The notes beneath the pieces were generated by a model that did no database searches, was not told where the DNA came from, and saw nothing but the letters and a program-made list of their open reading frames with translations. The translations under genes and the position numbers were made by a program. Positions 41,602 to 51,900 of a stretch of DNA of 64,000 bases are shown piece by piece; within the stretch, counting starts at the first letter, position 1; every line of letters starts with the position of its first letter. Source of the stretch: Bactericera cockerelli (Eukaryota; Arthropoda; Insecta; Hemiptera; Triozidae); assembly GCA_024516035.1 (NCBI GenBank), contig CM044965.1:24344165-24408164 (forward strand), in the 5' to 3' direction.

Positions 41602-42546
41602 CTATTTCTGAAGTAGGTAAGAGGTAGGAATCCATTGATTTTCCTCAGGTCCAAAACCTAAATATTTTACTAAAACCTTATCACCTTTACGTTGTAGAAT
41701 TTTTTCTATGAGATAAACATCTGGGTGTGAGGTCTTGAGTAGCTCCTGTTCATAGAAACAACCGCGTATTGGTTTTCCATGTAAATCTTCTAGATGATAT
41801 ACCCTGGGAAAAGTATTACCAACCGTAACCACTCGAAATACTTCATAACTCCAGTTGGCTTCATATCCTTTTTGAAACAAATGTTTCACTTTGGAAATTC
41901 GTACTAGATCACCTATTTTGAATTTACTAGTCCTAGAACTATCTAGAACTTGCTTGTGTTTATTCAATCGTAGCGCTACGAGACTTTGATTTTTAAGGTT
42001 TACATCTTGGGGGGCCATACCAATAGAGCGATGTTTGGTGGCATTGTAGGTAGACACAAGAGTTGGCAAAATGTTCAACCATCTATATGAGCCAAGCAAG
42101 TTAAATTCTATCCACATTTTAGTCTTCAAAGTTCGATTAAACCGCTCTACTATAGCAGCTTTCATGGGGGAAAATGTACTATAGTGGTTAATGTTATATT
42201 TTTGCATTAGTTTGCGGAATGGATGACCAAAAAATTCTTTGCCAGCATCAGTTTGCAAGTGGGTTGGTATCATATTGGGTTTCAACTTTTCTAGAACATA
42301 TTTTTCCATCTGCTTGGCAACTTCAGCACTTGTTTTGTTTTTCAACGGTGCACAATAAGCGTACTTGGAGAAGCAGTTGATGCAGGTAAGTATATATTTA
42401 TAACCATTATTTTTATTAGCATATGGAATCATTTCCACAAGATCAGCTTGGAAAAGATCATGAACATTGCGAAGTAGGGTTCTACGGTGGGGAAAGAATT
42501 TTCTAGCAGGACGATGTAGCTCCAAAACCAAATCACGTTTTGACAT
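41602..42546 (-). CDS. int: Polinton integrase (DDE) with C-terminal chromodomain
   Basis: 314 residues. DDE core: D in FQADLVEMIPYANKNNGYKY (~35), D in THLQTDAGKEFFGHPF (~100), E in KAAIVERFNRTLKTKM (~137). An SH3-like region (FKIGDLVRISKVKHLFQKGY) and a chromodomain (VYLIEKILQRKGDKVLVKYL, GFGPEENQWIP) end the protein. The HHCC zinc part at the N-terminus is short. It cleaves and joins Polinton ends, producing the 6-bp duplication. ATG overlaps the preceding ORF stop as TAATG. Confidence 0.96.
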   Translation of the reverse strand: MSKRDLVLELHRPARKFFPHRRTLLRNVHDLFQADLVEMIPYANKNNGYKYILTCINCFSKYAYCAPLKNKTSAEVAKQMEKYVLEKLKPNMIPTHLQTDAGKEFFGHPFRKLMQKYNINHYSTFSPMKAAIVERFNRTLKTKMWIEFNLLGSYRWLNILPTLVSTYNATKHRSIGMAPQDVNLKNQSLVALRLNKHKQVLDSSRTSKFKIGDLVRISKVKHLFQKGYEANWSYEVFRVVTVGNTFPRVYHLEDLHGKPIRGCFYEQELLKTSHPDVYLIEKILQRKGDKVLVKYLGFGPEENQWIPTSYLLQK

Positions 42547-43847
42547 TATTCTATTGGAACGGGAAGTCGGGTTGCTTTTTCTTCAACTTCTCCTATTTTC
42601 TTCGGTGTTTTTGATTTTACAAGAGGCTCCAATTTTTCATACAAGAGAGGTTCAAATATCAGATTTCTAATTTTTAAACTAATGTCAGTTTTGAGCTCGT
42701 CAAGTATATTCAACTTGATATAGTTTTCAATTGTTTCATTGGAGATATTAATTTGTTCTTTTATAGAGATTATTTCCACATCCAATTTCTCCAATATTTC
42801 TTTGCTAAGTTGAGTTACAACTTTTTCTAGAACGTCATCCGTAATTTCACCTTCATTCCAACTTGATAGAAATGCTGCCAGTATCTTGTCCGTATTTATT
42901 CTGACGAGTAAATTGGAACGCAATTGTTGTAAAAATTTCTTTTTGTTAGACTCTTCAAGAAGGAAATTATTTAAATTTTGAGTAAACATTTTTGTAAGTT
43001 CGCTTCGAATTTTTAGTTTTTCTTCCTCAACTTTTCTTTTGAAATCAGTTTCATGAGTTGACAGCAATGAAGTTAACATATTTGTTACTTCAGTTTTCAA
43101 TTTTTTCTCCTTTTCACTCACAATCTCCTTGAAATCGGACTCGTGATTTTTTTTGTAATTGCGAAAAGTTGTTGCGTAGAGAGCTTTATTGTCCAAAGTA
43201 TTGAGATCTCTTCTCAAAGAAGCAGTCACAAGCAGATTTTGTTTATAGTGTTGATCTACTGTTTTTTTTATTTCTATAAGAGGTGAGAACTTGTTATCCA
43301 ACTCATGTATCCTGCTGGAAAAATCTTCTTTCACTTTGTTCACGTCTTCATTCATCTTTTGTTCTTTTTCTCCAGCCTCAACAATGTAATCATCGAACGC
43401 TTTTTTTAGTACAAATTTAGAATTATAAATCTCATTGTCCTGTTTTCTGTTTTGTTTCAATTCGTCCACAGACAACTTTATATCGCTCACACTTTTATCA
43501 TTGTTTGCTTTGTATTCTGCAAAAGATTTTTGTTCCAAAAAAGTGTTATTAGCCACACGTGTGGGTACAAAATTATTCTTACTGATGTGGCTGGATAAAT
43601 TATCAAACGTTTTTCTTTCTACAAAATAGGATACTAACTTCTGAACATGAGACTGGCGAGGAAATTCTCTCATAAATTTCTTCACTTCTTTTTCAGTTTG
43701 ACTTTCAATTTCATTTTTGTTCCTCTCTTCAGGTTGTTCTTGTTTGTGATGTCTTTTCAGAGCTCGTCTTATGACGTGGTGAAGCTCACTCTCACCAAAA
43801 TAGTTTATGGAATGGTTCTTCATAACTAACTGTTTGTTTCTGCACAT
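42546..43847 (-). CDS. coiled-coil Polinton protein of unknown function
   Basis: 433 codons from ATG at 43,847; a GTG two codons upstream would overlap the previous gene. Long charged heptad-like helices occupy most of the length (NRKQDNEIYNSKFVLKKAFD; VSEKEKKLKTEVTNMLTSLL), with a basic N-terminus (RRALKRHHKQ). It could be a filament, scaffold or fibre-like protein; nothing in the sequence decides. Stop and integrase start share TAATG, suggesting coupled translation. Confidence 0.6.
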   Translation of the reverse strand: MCRNKQLVMKNHSINYFGESELHHVIRRALKRHHKQEQPEERNKNEIESQTEKEVKKFMREFPRQSHVQKLVSYFVERKTFDNLSSHISKNNFVPTRVANNTFLEQKSFAEYKANNDKSVSDIKLSVDELKQNRKQDNEIYNSKFVLKKAFDDYIVEAGEKEQKMNEDVNKVKEDFSSRIHELDNKFSPLIEIKKTVDQHYKQNLLVTASLRRDLNTLDNKALYATTFRNYKKNHESDFKEIVSEKEKKLKTEVTNMLTSLLSTHETDFKRKVEEEKLKIRSELTKMFTQNLNNFLLEESNKKKFLQQLRSNLLVRINTDKILAAFLSSWNEGEITDDVLEKVVTQLSKEILEKLDVEIISIKEQINISNETIENYIKLNILDELKTDISLKIRNLIFEPLLYEKLEPLVKSKTPKKIGEVEEKATRLPVPIE

Positions 43848-43852
43848 AGACA

Positions 43853-44194
43853 CTATTTATATCCTCTTCTAGTAGGAACTTTGTAGGGAACACTTCTTTT
43901 AACGTTACAACTACTATTACTTGTTGGTTGAGGCTGCTGCTCCACGTTTGGCATTTCAAACAAAAACTCTTCCAGAACATTACCTTCATTTTCTACTACG
44001 GGTACAAAATTATAGGTCGCTTCAGTGACGGTATTACTATCATTACTTGAGATGGTGGGTTTCTTCTTTTGTTTACTGATATATGGCTTCTGGAAGAGTG
44101 GACGAATGTCAATGCCATGATGTGTAAGCCAATACATTAAATGAATAGGTATTTCTTGTTTTTGACATTGACAACCTTCAATTTTGCACACCAT
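43853..44194 (-). CDS. hypothetical Polinton protein, 113 aa
   Basis: ATG at 44,194. N-terminal CKIEGCQCQKQ cysteine cluster followed by LMYWLTHHGIDIRPLFQKPY; the C-terminal half is low-complexity Ser/Asn and ends in basic residues. Not recognised. First ORF of a three-gene minus-strand set (this, coiled-coil, integrase). Confidence 0.5.
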   Translation of the reverse strand: MVCKIEGCQCQKQEIPIHLMYWLTHHGIDIRPLFQKPYISKQKKKPTISSNDSNTVTEATYNFVPVVENEGNVLEEFLFEMPNVEQQPQPTSNSSCNVKRSVPYKVPTRRGYK

Positions 44195-44357
44195 TTTATT
44201 TTTTTTAAGAAAAAATATTCACAACAGAGAAAAAAAAAAAAAAAACGCGAACAAAGTTACGCGAACTGTACAAGAGGTCAGTAACTTTACAACTGAGTTC
44301 CACAGGTTTCATTATAAATACTAATCACCAAACGGACTACTCCTCATTAACTCCAAC
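44195..44357. promoter_or_regulatory. divergent promoter near the Polinton right end
   Basis: A 163-base gap between the minus-strand gene set and the plus-strand membrane ORF. It contains a poly-A run, a repeated TTACGCGAAC / ACGCGAAC motif and CATTATAAATAC, a TATA-like box about 45 bases before the plus-strand ATG. Confidence 0.4.
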
Positions 44358-44735
44358 ATGCTTCAACAAAATGCTACCCAGCTACTACTGGAAGCTCGCG
44401 AGTATGCAATGTATCTCATAAGAATGTGTTTGCTTTTCCAAAACTATTCTCTTCTCGATCAATTTGATGTACATGGATGGGACTCGAAAGCGAGACAATT
44501 GAATTTAACCTATGATGATTGTCTTGAAATTCAAACATCCAATGTATTTAATTGTTCACATTTTTTAATTGGTAATAATTATTCCGTAAATTTCCTGACT
44601 GCTTTGGAATCATTATGTGCAACCATCGAACCAAACCCGACAAGAATGTGGTTCCCTCCAATTGTAATCACCTGCAGCATAATAATGAGTGTCGTTGTTA
44701 TCCTTCTCCTCATTAAATCCAAGCTCCAAAAATAG
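44358..44735 (+). CDS. small single-pass membrane protein of the Polinton
   Basis: 125 residues, ATG at 44,358. The N-terminal ~90 residues carry three NXS/T sites (NAT, NYS, NCS) and four cysteines. One hydrophobic helix near the C-terminus (IVITCSIIMSVVVILLLIKS) ends KLQK. No signal peptide is evident, so topology is uncertain. Its 3' coding sequence is echoed at 34,520-34,570. Function unknown; a membrane or entry accessory factor is only a guess. Confidence 0.55.
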   Translation: MLQQNATQLLLEAREYAMYLIRMCLLFQNYSLLDQFDVHGWDSKARQLNLTYDDCLEIQTSNVFNCSHFLIGNNYSVNFLTALESLCATIEPNPTRMWFPPIVITCSIIMSVVVILLLIKSKLQK

Positions 44736-44773
44736 TCTGGTTGCACAATGTGAATGAACTCCAGACTGTGAAG

Positions 44774-45685
44774 AATGAAATTCTTTCTATAGAAGAAGAA
44801 TTGAGGGAAGCTAATATAATTAACTAAATAAAAATAATAACCTACACCCAGTATAAATCATCCACCCAGTATGAATACTAATGAGCGTCCAAGCTCCAAG
44901 TCTGGTTGCACAGTGTGAATGAACTCGAACGTCTCGGTTCACCGGCATCAACGTCTCTCACCTCATTAGCATACTGGAATCGAAGCATCGCAGTCTGTGA
45001 CCTTGGTTACGCTGCACTCAAGTCTGGACTAATATAATTAACTAAATAAAAATAATAACCTACACCCAGTATAAATCATCCACCCAGTATGAATACTAAT
45101 GAGCGTCCAAGCTCCAAGTCTGGTTGCACAGTGTGAATGAACTCGAACGTCTCGGTTCACCGGCATCAACGTCTCTCACCTCATTAGCATACTGGAATCG
45201 AAGCATCGCAGTCTGTGACCTTGGTTACGCTGCACTCAAGTCTGGACTCTGAAGGTTCTGTCCTCGGTTCGATTCCCATCAAGATCATTGAATTTACTCT
45301 AACTTTAACTTTGCTGTTGTTGTTTCAATTCGACGAAGAATGAACATTACACACGTATGATATTGATTACGACATACTGCGCTCTGAATGGGAATCGAAC
45401 CCTGGACATGGGGGCAAAAGATAGAACTCATCGAAACACATCTTTTGAGTATCATATGTTGAGTCTCGCATAAACGAGGCCCGACTTATAACGAGTTCTT
45501 TGATAATGTACATAAACCACCCTAGGGGGGGGGTAGAATTGAGATAGGGGGGTGGAAGTGGTACCAAAAGATGCCGGTCGTCGAGGCGGATCTTTTGAGT
45601 ATAATATGTTGAGCCTCGGATAAACGAGGCCAGAGTTATGACGTTTTCTTGCTTACGGGAAATGACCATTTAAATATATTCTACT
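44774..45685 (-). repeat. Polinton right terminal inverted repeat
   Basis: Reverse complement of 28,356-29,266, 912 bases, with the same tandem ~218-bp duplication. The inner 40 bases include an orphan copy of the 3' coding end of the DUF8207-like gene. Confidence 0.93.
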
Positions 45686-45691
45686 GATACC

Positions 45692-47444
45692 AGTTGAGTT
45701 GGTTTTGGGAAAAATTTTATCCCTTGATCACATTTTCAAGGGCATTTCTGACTATTTCAGAATGGTTAACAATTCATCTGAATTAATGAGTAACATTGTT
45801 CAAGGAAATGCTTGGCAAAGAAGAAATTTTGTTCAATCAGAAAATGAAATGCATCTCCCACTAATTTTATACTTTGATGATTTCGAAGTAAATAATCCCT
45901 TAGGTAGCCATGCAGGAATTCAAAAACTGGGTGGGGTTTATTTGTCTCTTCCATTTCTCCCACCATATTGGTTTTCTCAGTTGAACAACATTATTATGTT
46001 GTCGATGTTCCATGCGTCTGATAGACGTACCTTTGGGAACAAGGCTATTTTTAGCCCGATTATCCAGAAACTAAATTTTCTAAGTAGTAACGGTATATCT
46101 GTTCACAATAGATACTTCCAGGGCACTGTAAAATTCCATGTCGTTAGTATCACTGGTGATAATTTGGGCTTAAACGGTATTTTGGGTTTCGTTGAGAGTT
46201 TCATAGGTAATTATTGTTGTAGAATTTGTTCTGTTGACAAGAGTGCACTTGCAACCATGCATACTTTAGATACTACTCTATTGCGAGACATGGAATCTTA
46301 TAACAGAGATCTGGAAGTAAACGATCCTTCAAAAACAGGAATAAAAGAAAAGTGTGTTTGGTTAGAGTTAGATGGGTTTTCTCTCTTTGACAATGTTGCT
46401 GTTGATATTCTTCATGATTATTTAGAAGGTTGTTGTCGTTATGTCTTATCTTACGTTGTAAATTATGTAATTAAAGAAAAAAAATTTGTGACTATTGAAC
46501 TCTTACAAAGAAAAATTTTTTTCTTCGATTTCGGTCCGGATAGCCGAAATAAACCTTCAAATATTTTATTTGATGATGGATCTGCCACAATCAAACTGAA
46601 ATGCTCAGGATCTGAAATGATGGTTTTTGTCAAATATTTTGGTCTTATTATTGGGTATTACGTTCCTGAAGACGACAGGGTCTGGGACCTTTATGTCTTG
46701 TTGAGGAAACTATTAGATAAATTAATGGTACGTTCCTTTTCAAAGGATGAAATAGCTCCTCTTAGACATTTAATTGAACTATTTTTGTGGACTTTTAGTG
46801 ATGTTGTAAAAGAGAACCTGAAGCCTAAGTTTCATTTCCTTCTACATTATCCAGATATGTTTCTCAAATTTGGTCCATTAGTTTCTTTGTCCACCATGAG
46901 ATTTGAAGCTAAGCATAGAGTATCAAAAATAGCTGCTCGTGCGGCTTGTACTAGAGTTAACATTTGCAAAACAGTTGCAACGCGAAACCAATTGACATTA
47001 CATCATTACTTATCATCAACTTCAAAGGTAGAGGGGATAGTTTTTGGTAGGAAATCGAGCATTTTCACAGAGCATTCAGAGTTTTTGAAATCCAAATTCA
47101 ATGTTAGTTCCCCAGATTTGTTCGTTTCCATTACATGGTTGGAAACGAAAAATTGTAAAATAGAAAAATCTAGCATTCTAATGAAAGATCTTTGTATGGA
47201 CACTATGCTTCCAATTTTTGTTCAAGTAGAAGACATTTTTGTTTGTAACGGACAAGTTTTTTTCATTTGTTCTAAATTACAATGTCAATACTTTATTGAC
47301 CACTTTCAAGCATACAAAGTAGTACAACAGACCGAAGAGAAAGAGTACTTGTCTCTGGAAAACCTATTTTCTCCCATTCCACATACGCTTTCCATTCAAC
47401 CCAACTTCACTTTTTATGTTACTTTAAGATGCAACATAGAATAG
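45692..47444 (+). pseudogene. transposase-like gene, 3' part (after Polinton)
   Basis: Continues the frame broken at 28,355 through 584 further codons to TAG at 47,444. It contains LPLILYFDDFEVNNPLGSHA (acidic pair resembling the first catalytic position of TNP2-like transposases), FHVVSITGDNLGLNGILGFV (second candidate Asp), a CRIC zinc-like site, DNVAVDILHDYLEGC, and HFLLHYPDMFLKFGPLVSLS with TMRFEAKH (candidate Glu). These spaced D/D/E residues and the NPLGSHAG motif suggest a DDE/RNase-H-fold enzyme. Assignment to CMC is inferred from the element's ends. Confidence 0.75.
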
Positions 47445-47929
47445 GTAGGCATAACTGTAAACTTTATAAATGATATAACTGTTAACTGTCTGGTGATCTA
47501 AGAGCTATACAGGTTCATCTGTACAGAGTATACGTAATAAAGGTATACTAATATACCTGAAAGACACCTGACTGTTTCTATTACCCCATTTTACCGCTCC
47601 CTGATAATGTAACATATAAGTTGTATTTTTTCTTAACTGTATATATAGTGTAATATCTGCAAATAAAAAGTTGTTGATGTGTAATTTCTGTAAATTTAAA
47701 AATTGTTAATGTGTAATTTCTGTAAATAAAGAGTGTAATGTGTTGTACATTATATTTACTTGAATAATTGAATTCTTCTTCATTTTCCACACATAGGGCA
47801 ATACATATATCCTATGACTTTGTATGACTAGGAATATGCATGTAGATGACTTCCGTCCGAGTGCAAAATATTTATGCACTTAGTCGGAGGCTATCCTGCA
47901 AATTTCTGTACATTCAAATACATAGGTAG
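47445..47929. other. 3' flank of the transposase-like gene
   Basis: Candidate polyadenylation signals AATAAA near 47,530, 47,662 and 47,725, with short repeats GTGTAATTTCTGTAAAT. Nothing else recognised. Confidence 0.4.
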
Positions 47930-48802
47930 GTATATGTATAGCTGTATGCAAAAGTATGCATACAGCTATACGTATCATACGTATAGCTGTATGCATACTT
48001 TTGCATACTGCTATGAGAACGTTCGCATATTGAATATGCGAACGTTGGCATAGTGACTATGCCAACGTTAGCATAGTCACTATGCCAAGGGTCGCATAGC
48101 GACCATACCAACGTTCGTATATTGTTATGCCTACTTTGCATAATAGTTAGCATAACACTATGCCAACGTTAGCATGCGGTTTTTAACAGTATGCCTACTT
48201 CGCATAACAGTTAGCATAACACTATGCCAACGTTAGCATGCGGTTTTTAACAGTATGCCTACTTCGCATAACAGTTAGCATAACACTATGCCAACGTTAG
48301 CATGCGGTTTTTAACAGTATGCCTACTTCGCATAACAGTTAGCATAACACTATGCCAACGTTAGCATGCGGTTTTTAACAGTATGCCTACTTCGCATAAC
48401 AGTTAGCATAACACTATGCTTACTTCGTATACTGGTATGAAAATGACACAGCAAGTATGCATAATCTTTATGATAGGCGAATTACTTTATGCTAAGATAC
48501 GTATAATGTTATGTTAAACAAATGAAATTCAGAGCATAGACTATGCAAGTTAAACATGTTATTATGCTATCAATGAATTGAATTGAATTGAACAATAGCA
48601 TAACTTTATACATCCGTTGGCATAAAAGTAATGACGTCACAACTATGACGTCACGACTTTTGACAAATTTCGTTAGCATAAACTATGCTAACCACTTTAT
48701 GCTAAAGTCGAAAATATCGCGTATGCTAACTTTGTAAGGGTCCCCCGTATGTTTAATTAATCACAATACTATGTTAAATTTCGCAGTTGGTTTTTCACCG
48801 TG
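47930..48802. repeat. right subterminal palindromes and 64-bp tandem repeat of the CMC-like element
   Basis: From 47,930 to 48,125 are successive hairpins, e.g. GTTCGCATATTGAATATGCG AAC and GGCATAGTGACTATGCC. From about 48,126 to 48,420 come ~4.5 units of 64 bp (TATGCCTACTTCGCATAACA, GTTAGCATAACACTATGCCA, ACGTTAGCATGCGG). Then GCATAA motifs and AATGACGTCA palindromes run to the terminus at 48,802. Confidence 0.85.
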
Positions 48803-48925
48803 AGCAAGTGGAGCGTAGAATATCCGTGCTAATCGTTGGCGTTAGGAAGGGCATCCCTACGTAAAAAATGTGTAATAACCAACTAACATCAACTATGAGG
48901 TTGAACAATGCCGACCCCACGTAGG
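48803..48925 (+). repeat. SINE S4, right half of the split copy
   Basis: Begins with AG (duplicated target) and resumes the S4 sequence: CAAGTGGAGCGTAGAAT, ATCGTTGGCGTTAGGAAGGG, ATGAGGTTGAACAATGCCGA. It aligns with 11,240-11,370 of the intact copy. Confidence 0.85.
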
Positions 48926-51900
48926 TTTGTTATTTACGATGTAATAACACAATTACTCAAGCTCGTAAAATCTTTGCTCAAATTGGGACTCGAACCACCG
49001 ACTTCCGGTTACGAGTCCACCGCCTTATCGATCAAGCTACTTGTCCTAGTTTTGGAAAACTAGGAGTATTGGAAAGATGTGAAAATGGAGAGGAGAGATG
49101 GAGGTGTGGAAATGTCAAATTGGAGAGGGGAGATGTGGGTGGACATGTCAAATTGAAGAGGATAAATGGGGATAGAGATGTCAAATTGGAGAGGATAAAT
49201 GGGGATAGAGATGTCAAATTGGAGAGGATAAATGGGGATAGAGATGTCAAATTGGAGAGGGGAGATGTGGGTGGACATGTCAAATTGGAGAGGAGAGATG
49301 TGGGTGGAGATGTCAAATTGGTGTCAAGAAGTCAAGACTACCGTGCACTGGTAGTCAAGTGGTAAACGCGCTAGTCTGGTAATCCATGTAGCGTAGAGAT
49401 CCATTGGTTCAAATACCACCCAGTGCATGAATTTTTCCTCATTAATTTGAGATTGTGACCACATAGTAATAATACTCTGAGGGCTAGGTGGTAAAAAATG
49501 GTTTGAGCATTAACCTCGCTTTCCACTAAAACTAAAGAGTGATATTATTAGTATTACTCGTATAAATTGGACAGGAGAAATGGATGTGTAGAAGTGGGGG
49601 GGGGGGAGGATTCATGGAGATGGAGAAGTGGAGGTGGACATGGAGGAAATGAACTATGGAGGGTTTAGTTTCTCATAGGAGTGCTTTGGCAACAAATAGA
49701 GTGGAGCTTTCTATTTGCATGGCGAAAAGTTTGATTGCTATGAATTTCAATGACGAGGGGGAGGTGGCTATCGAAATCTATCATCAGGGGCGGTGCGAGT
49801 GGGTCTGTTGGCATTTCTTTCTTCCTAGTTGGGTTTAACGTCTTTTTCAACTGCATGGTCATATCACGACGGGGGTGTTACCCTCCATTCGCAGGAAACT
49901 CACAAACTAGGTACCCACATTAACCTCACCCCGCCTAGGTTGGGCCGGAATGCCAGCAACACGAAGTCTTCACCACGCTGGACGTTGCTCGACTTCGGCG
50001 ATCCTACGAGAACCGGTGCATTCAACGCGTCATCAACGCTGGCAAATGGTATGTTTTGATATTGGTATAAATGATTGATAAAACTGGAGACCCAAGATCA
50101 AAGAGCTATTTAACAGAGAAAATAAGTTTGGCGATTCAGAGGGGCAATGCTGCCAGTGTGTTGTCAGCATTGCCTTCTGAAGAAATGAGTGCATTGTTTT
50201 ATTTATAAAATGAAAAGAAATAAAATACCTAGCTTGATCGATTATGCGGCGGATTTGTAACCTTGAGGTCGGTGGTTCAAGTCCCGGGTTCAGCGTAAAA
50301 AATAATGGGACTGTCGCATGTCGGCTACGAAACCTTTTGGTCACTGCGATCTATTTAAGATCTTTTGTAAAATGCCCTTGTTACTCTAAAAAAGCTCTAA
50401 GCTTTTAATCTAGGTGCTATTGATAAGGACTTGTAACCTGGAGGTCGGTGGTTAAAGTCCTTTATTAAAGCTAGATTTATTTTATTTAAGCTAGGTGGTA
50501 GATTTTTTAAAGCTAGTTTGAGTAGTTGTGATATCACGAAAGTGATTAACACAGATATGATATTTTTTTAATGTACTTAGGTGTTAAAATCAGCTTCTTT
50601 AGGTGTTCAAATCAGCTTTGAGAAGTGTTTCAGTCGAGTGAGAGAGGCTGCTCCACACTCATAGAGAATGGGTTTTGCTGAATCTTGGGCCTATTTACAC
50701 AGACGAAGAGGTAAAGTGGAGCTTTCTATTTGCATGGCGATGGCGCAAAGTTTGGTTGCTATTAATTTTAATAAAGAAGGGAATGGGTAGGGAAATCTGC
50801 CATCAGGGTCGTAGCTCGTAGCGAGAGTTTCTTTGGATTGAATAGGCCTCCACAGACTTCAGTAGGCTGATCGATAAGGCGAGACGCGCGGAGGACTCGT
50901 AACCTGGAGGTCGGGGATTCGAGTTCCAAGAATGGTCAAAAATTGAGCAGTTTGCGTCAAAAGCTGCTGTCATAATCGAGCTATTGAGGTCGGTTAAAAC
51001 TATGAATACTATGAATCATCATCATCATAGGGTGGCGTCATCGTGAACGATGGCAGCCAGGCAGTGGAGGAATGACTCAGCACTTCTACCACTGTCTTTA
51101 CAAGGAGGCTAATAATTGACAAGGGCCCCCAGAACCAAGCCAATGCTGGTCTACTTCCTGTTCATAGTCCCCCAGCCAGAATACCATAAATGCGTAACCT
51201 TTATCACTTAAATTTTTATAAATTAGGGCCTCCACCAACAATAATTGGTTAAAGTAACCGACCTCAGTATCTTGATCGATAAGGCAGCGGACTAGTAACC
51301 AGGAGGTCGGTGGTTCAAGTCCCGGTTTCAGCATAGATTTAGTAAAGCGAGCTTGGGTAGTTGTGATATCACGAAAGTGACTAACACAAATATGATAACT
51401 TAATTGGTTACAGTGCCTAGTGGAAAAAAGGGGGCCTAGACAGTAGTTGTAAGTTCGGACCTGGAAAGCAGAGTTAAGTCAGTTCAATGTTTACACATTG
51501 AACTACGTATTTTGTCAATTTAGTCCGCCTCTGTTCTGACAGCTTGCTACAGCTTTCAATTTAGTTGCGGTATTCAAACTGATTAAACTCTAGGAACTTT
51601 ACCTATTGCAAATTTATTCAGACCATAGACATAATATAAATTTACAAGAGGTAAGCAGTATAATCAGTTTAAAGAGGTAAATGTAAGGATTTTGTAATTG
51701 TAACTGTAGAAATCTGAGAGGTGTTAAATGTAAGCATTTTGTAATTTGTAATTGTAGAAATCTGAGAGGTGTTAAATGTAAGAATTTTGTAATTTGTAAT
51801 TTTAATTGTAGAAATTTGAGAGGTGTTAAATAAAAGCATTTTGTAATTTATGTGCATCAATAATTGTACATAATATGTATAATATAGGTAACTTGTTTTG

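Larger units (their letters stand above)
28356..45685. mobile_element. Polinton/Maverick, apparently complete, 17.3 kb
   Basis: Starts AGTAGAATATATTTAAATGG and ends with its reverse complement. It is flanked by the 6-bp duplication GATACC (28,350-28,355 and 45,686-45,691), as expected for Polintons. Terminal inverted repeats are ~911 bases. It encodes protein-primed DNA polymerase B, retroviral-type integrase with chromodomain, FtsK/HerA-type packaging ATPase, adenain-like protease, minor and major jelly-roll capsid proteins, a PLA2-like protein and further ORFs. No large ORF is broken; the one doubtful gene is the protease start. Having both capsid genes means it could form particles (established idea for the group; not shown here). 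Confidence 0.97.
19910..48802 (+). mobile_element. 28.9-kb composite DNA transposon, CMC (CACTA/Mirage/Chapaev)-like
   Basis: The left terminus CACGCTGAAAAA and the right terminus, read inward, CACGGTGAAAAA match at 11 of 12 bases. The flanking AG dinucleotide is duplicated. Removing the element rejoins the interrupted S4 SINE base for base. CAC-starting ends and a 2-bp duplication fit the CMC superfamily (knowledge); the exact family is inferred. It carries two plus-strand genes, a SAM-domain protein and a transposase-like protein, plus palindrome-rich subterminal arrays. A mariner, an S2 SINE and a Polinton are inserted inside it. Without the Polinton it is about 11.6 kb. Confidence 0.85.

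Noticed and set aside
24103..47444. Host gene interrupted by a Polinton rather than a transposon gene pair
   Set aside because: Both genes lie inside inverted ends that split a SINE with a 2-bp duplication, and lie on the strand opposite to robo inside its intron; a mobile origin explains this better. Not fully excluded for the SAM gene.
45692..47444. KDZ (Kyakuja-Dileera-Zisupton) transposase
   Set aside because: KDZ/Zisupton elements are expected to leave 8-bp duplications; the flanks here show 2 bp and CAC-type ends. Kept only as an alternative until a profile search is done.
48126..48420. CRISPR array
   Set aside because: Contiguous 64-bp tandem repeats without unique spacers, in an animal genome inside a transposon arm.
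49069..49365. 98-codon repetitive ORF (VKLERINGDRD units)
   Set aside because: 33-bp minisatellite whose unit is a multiple of three; both strands stay open equally.
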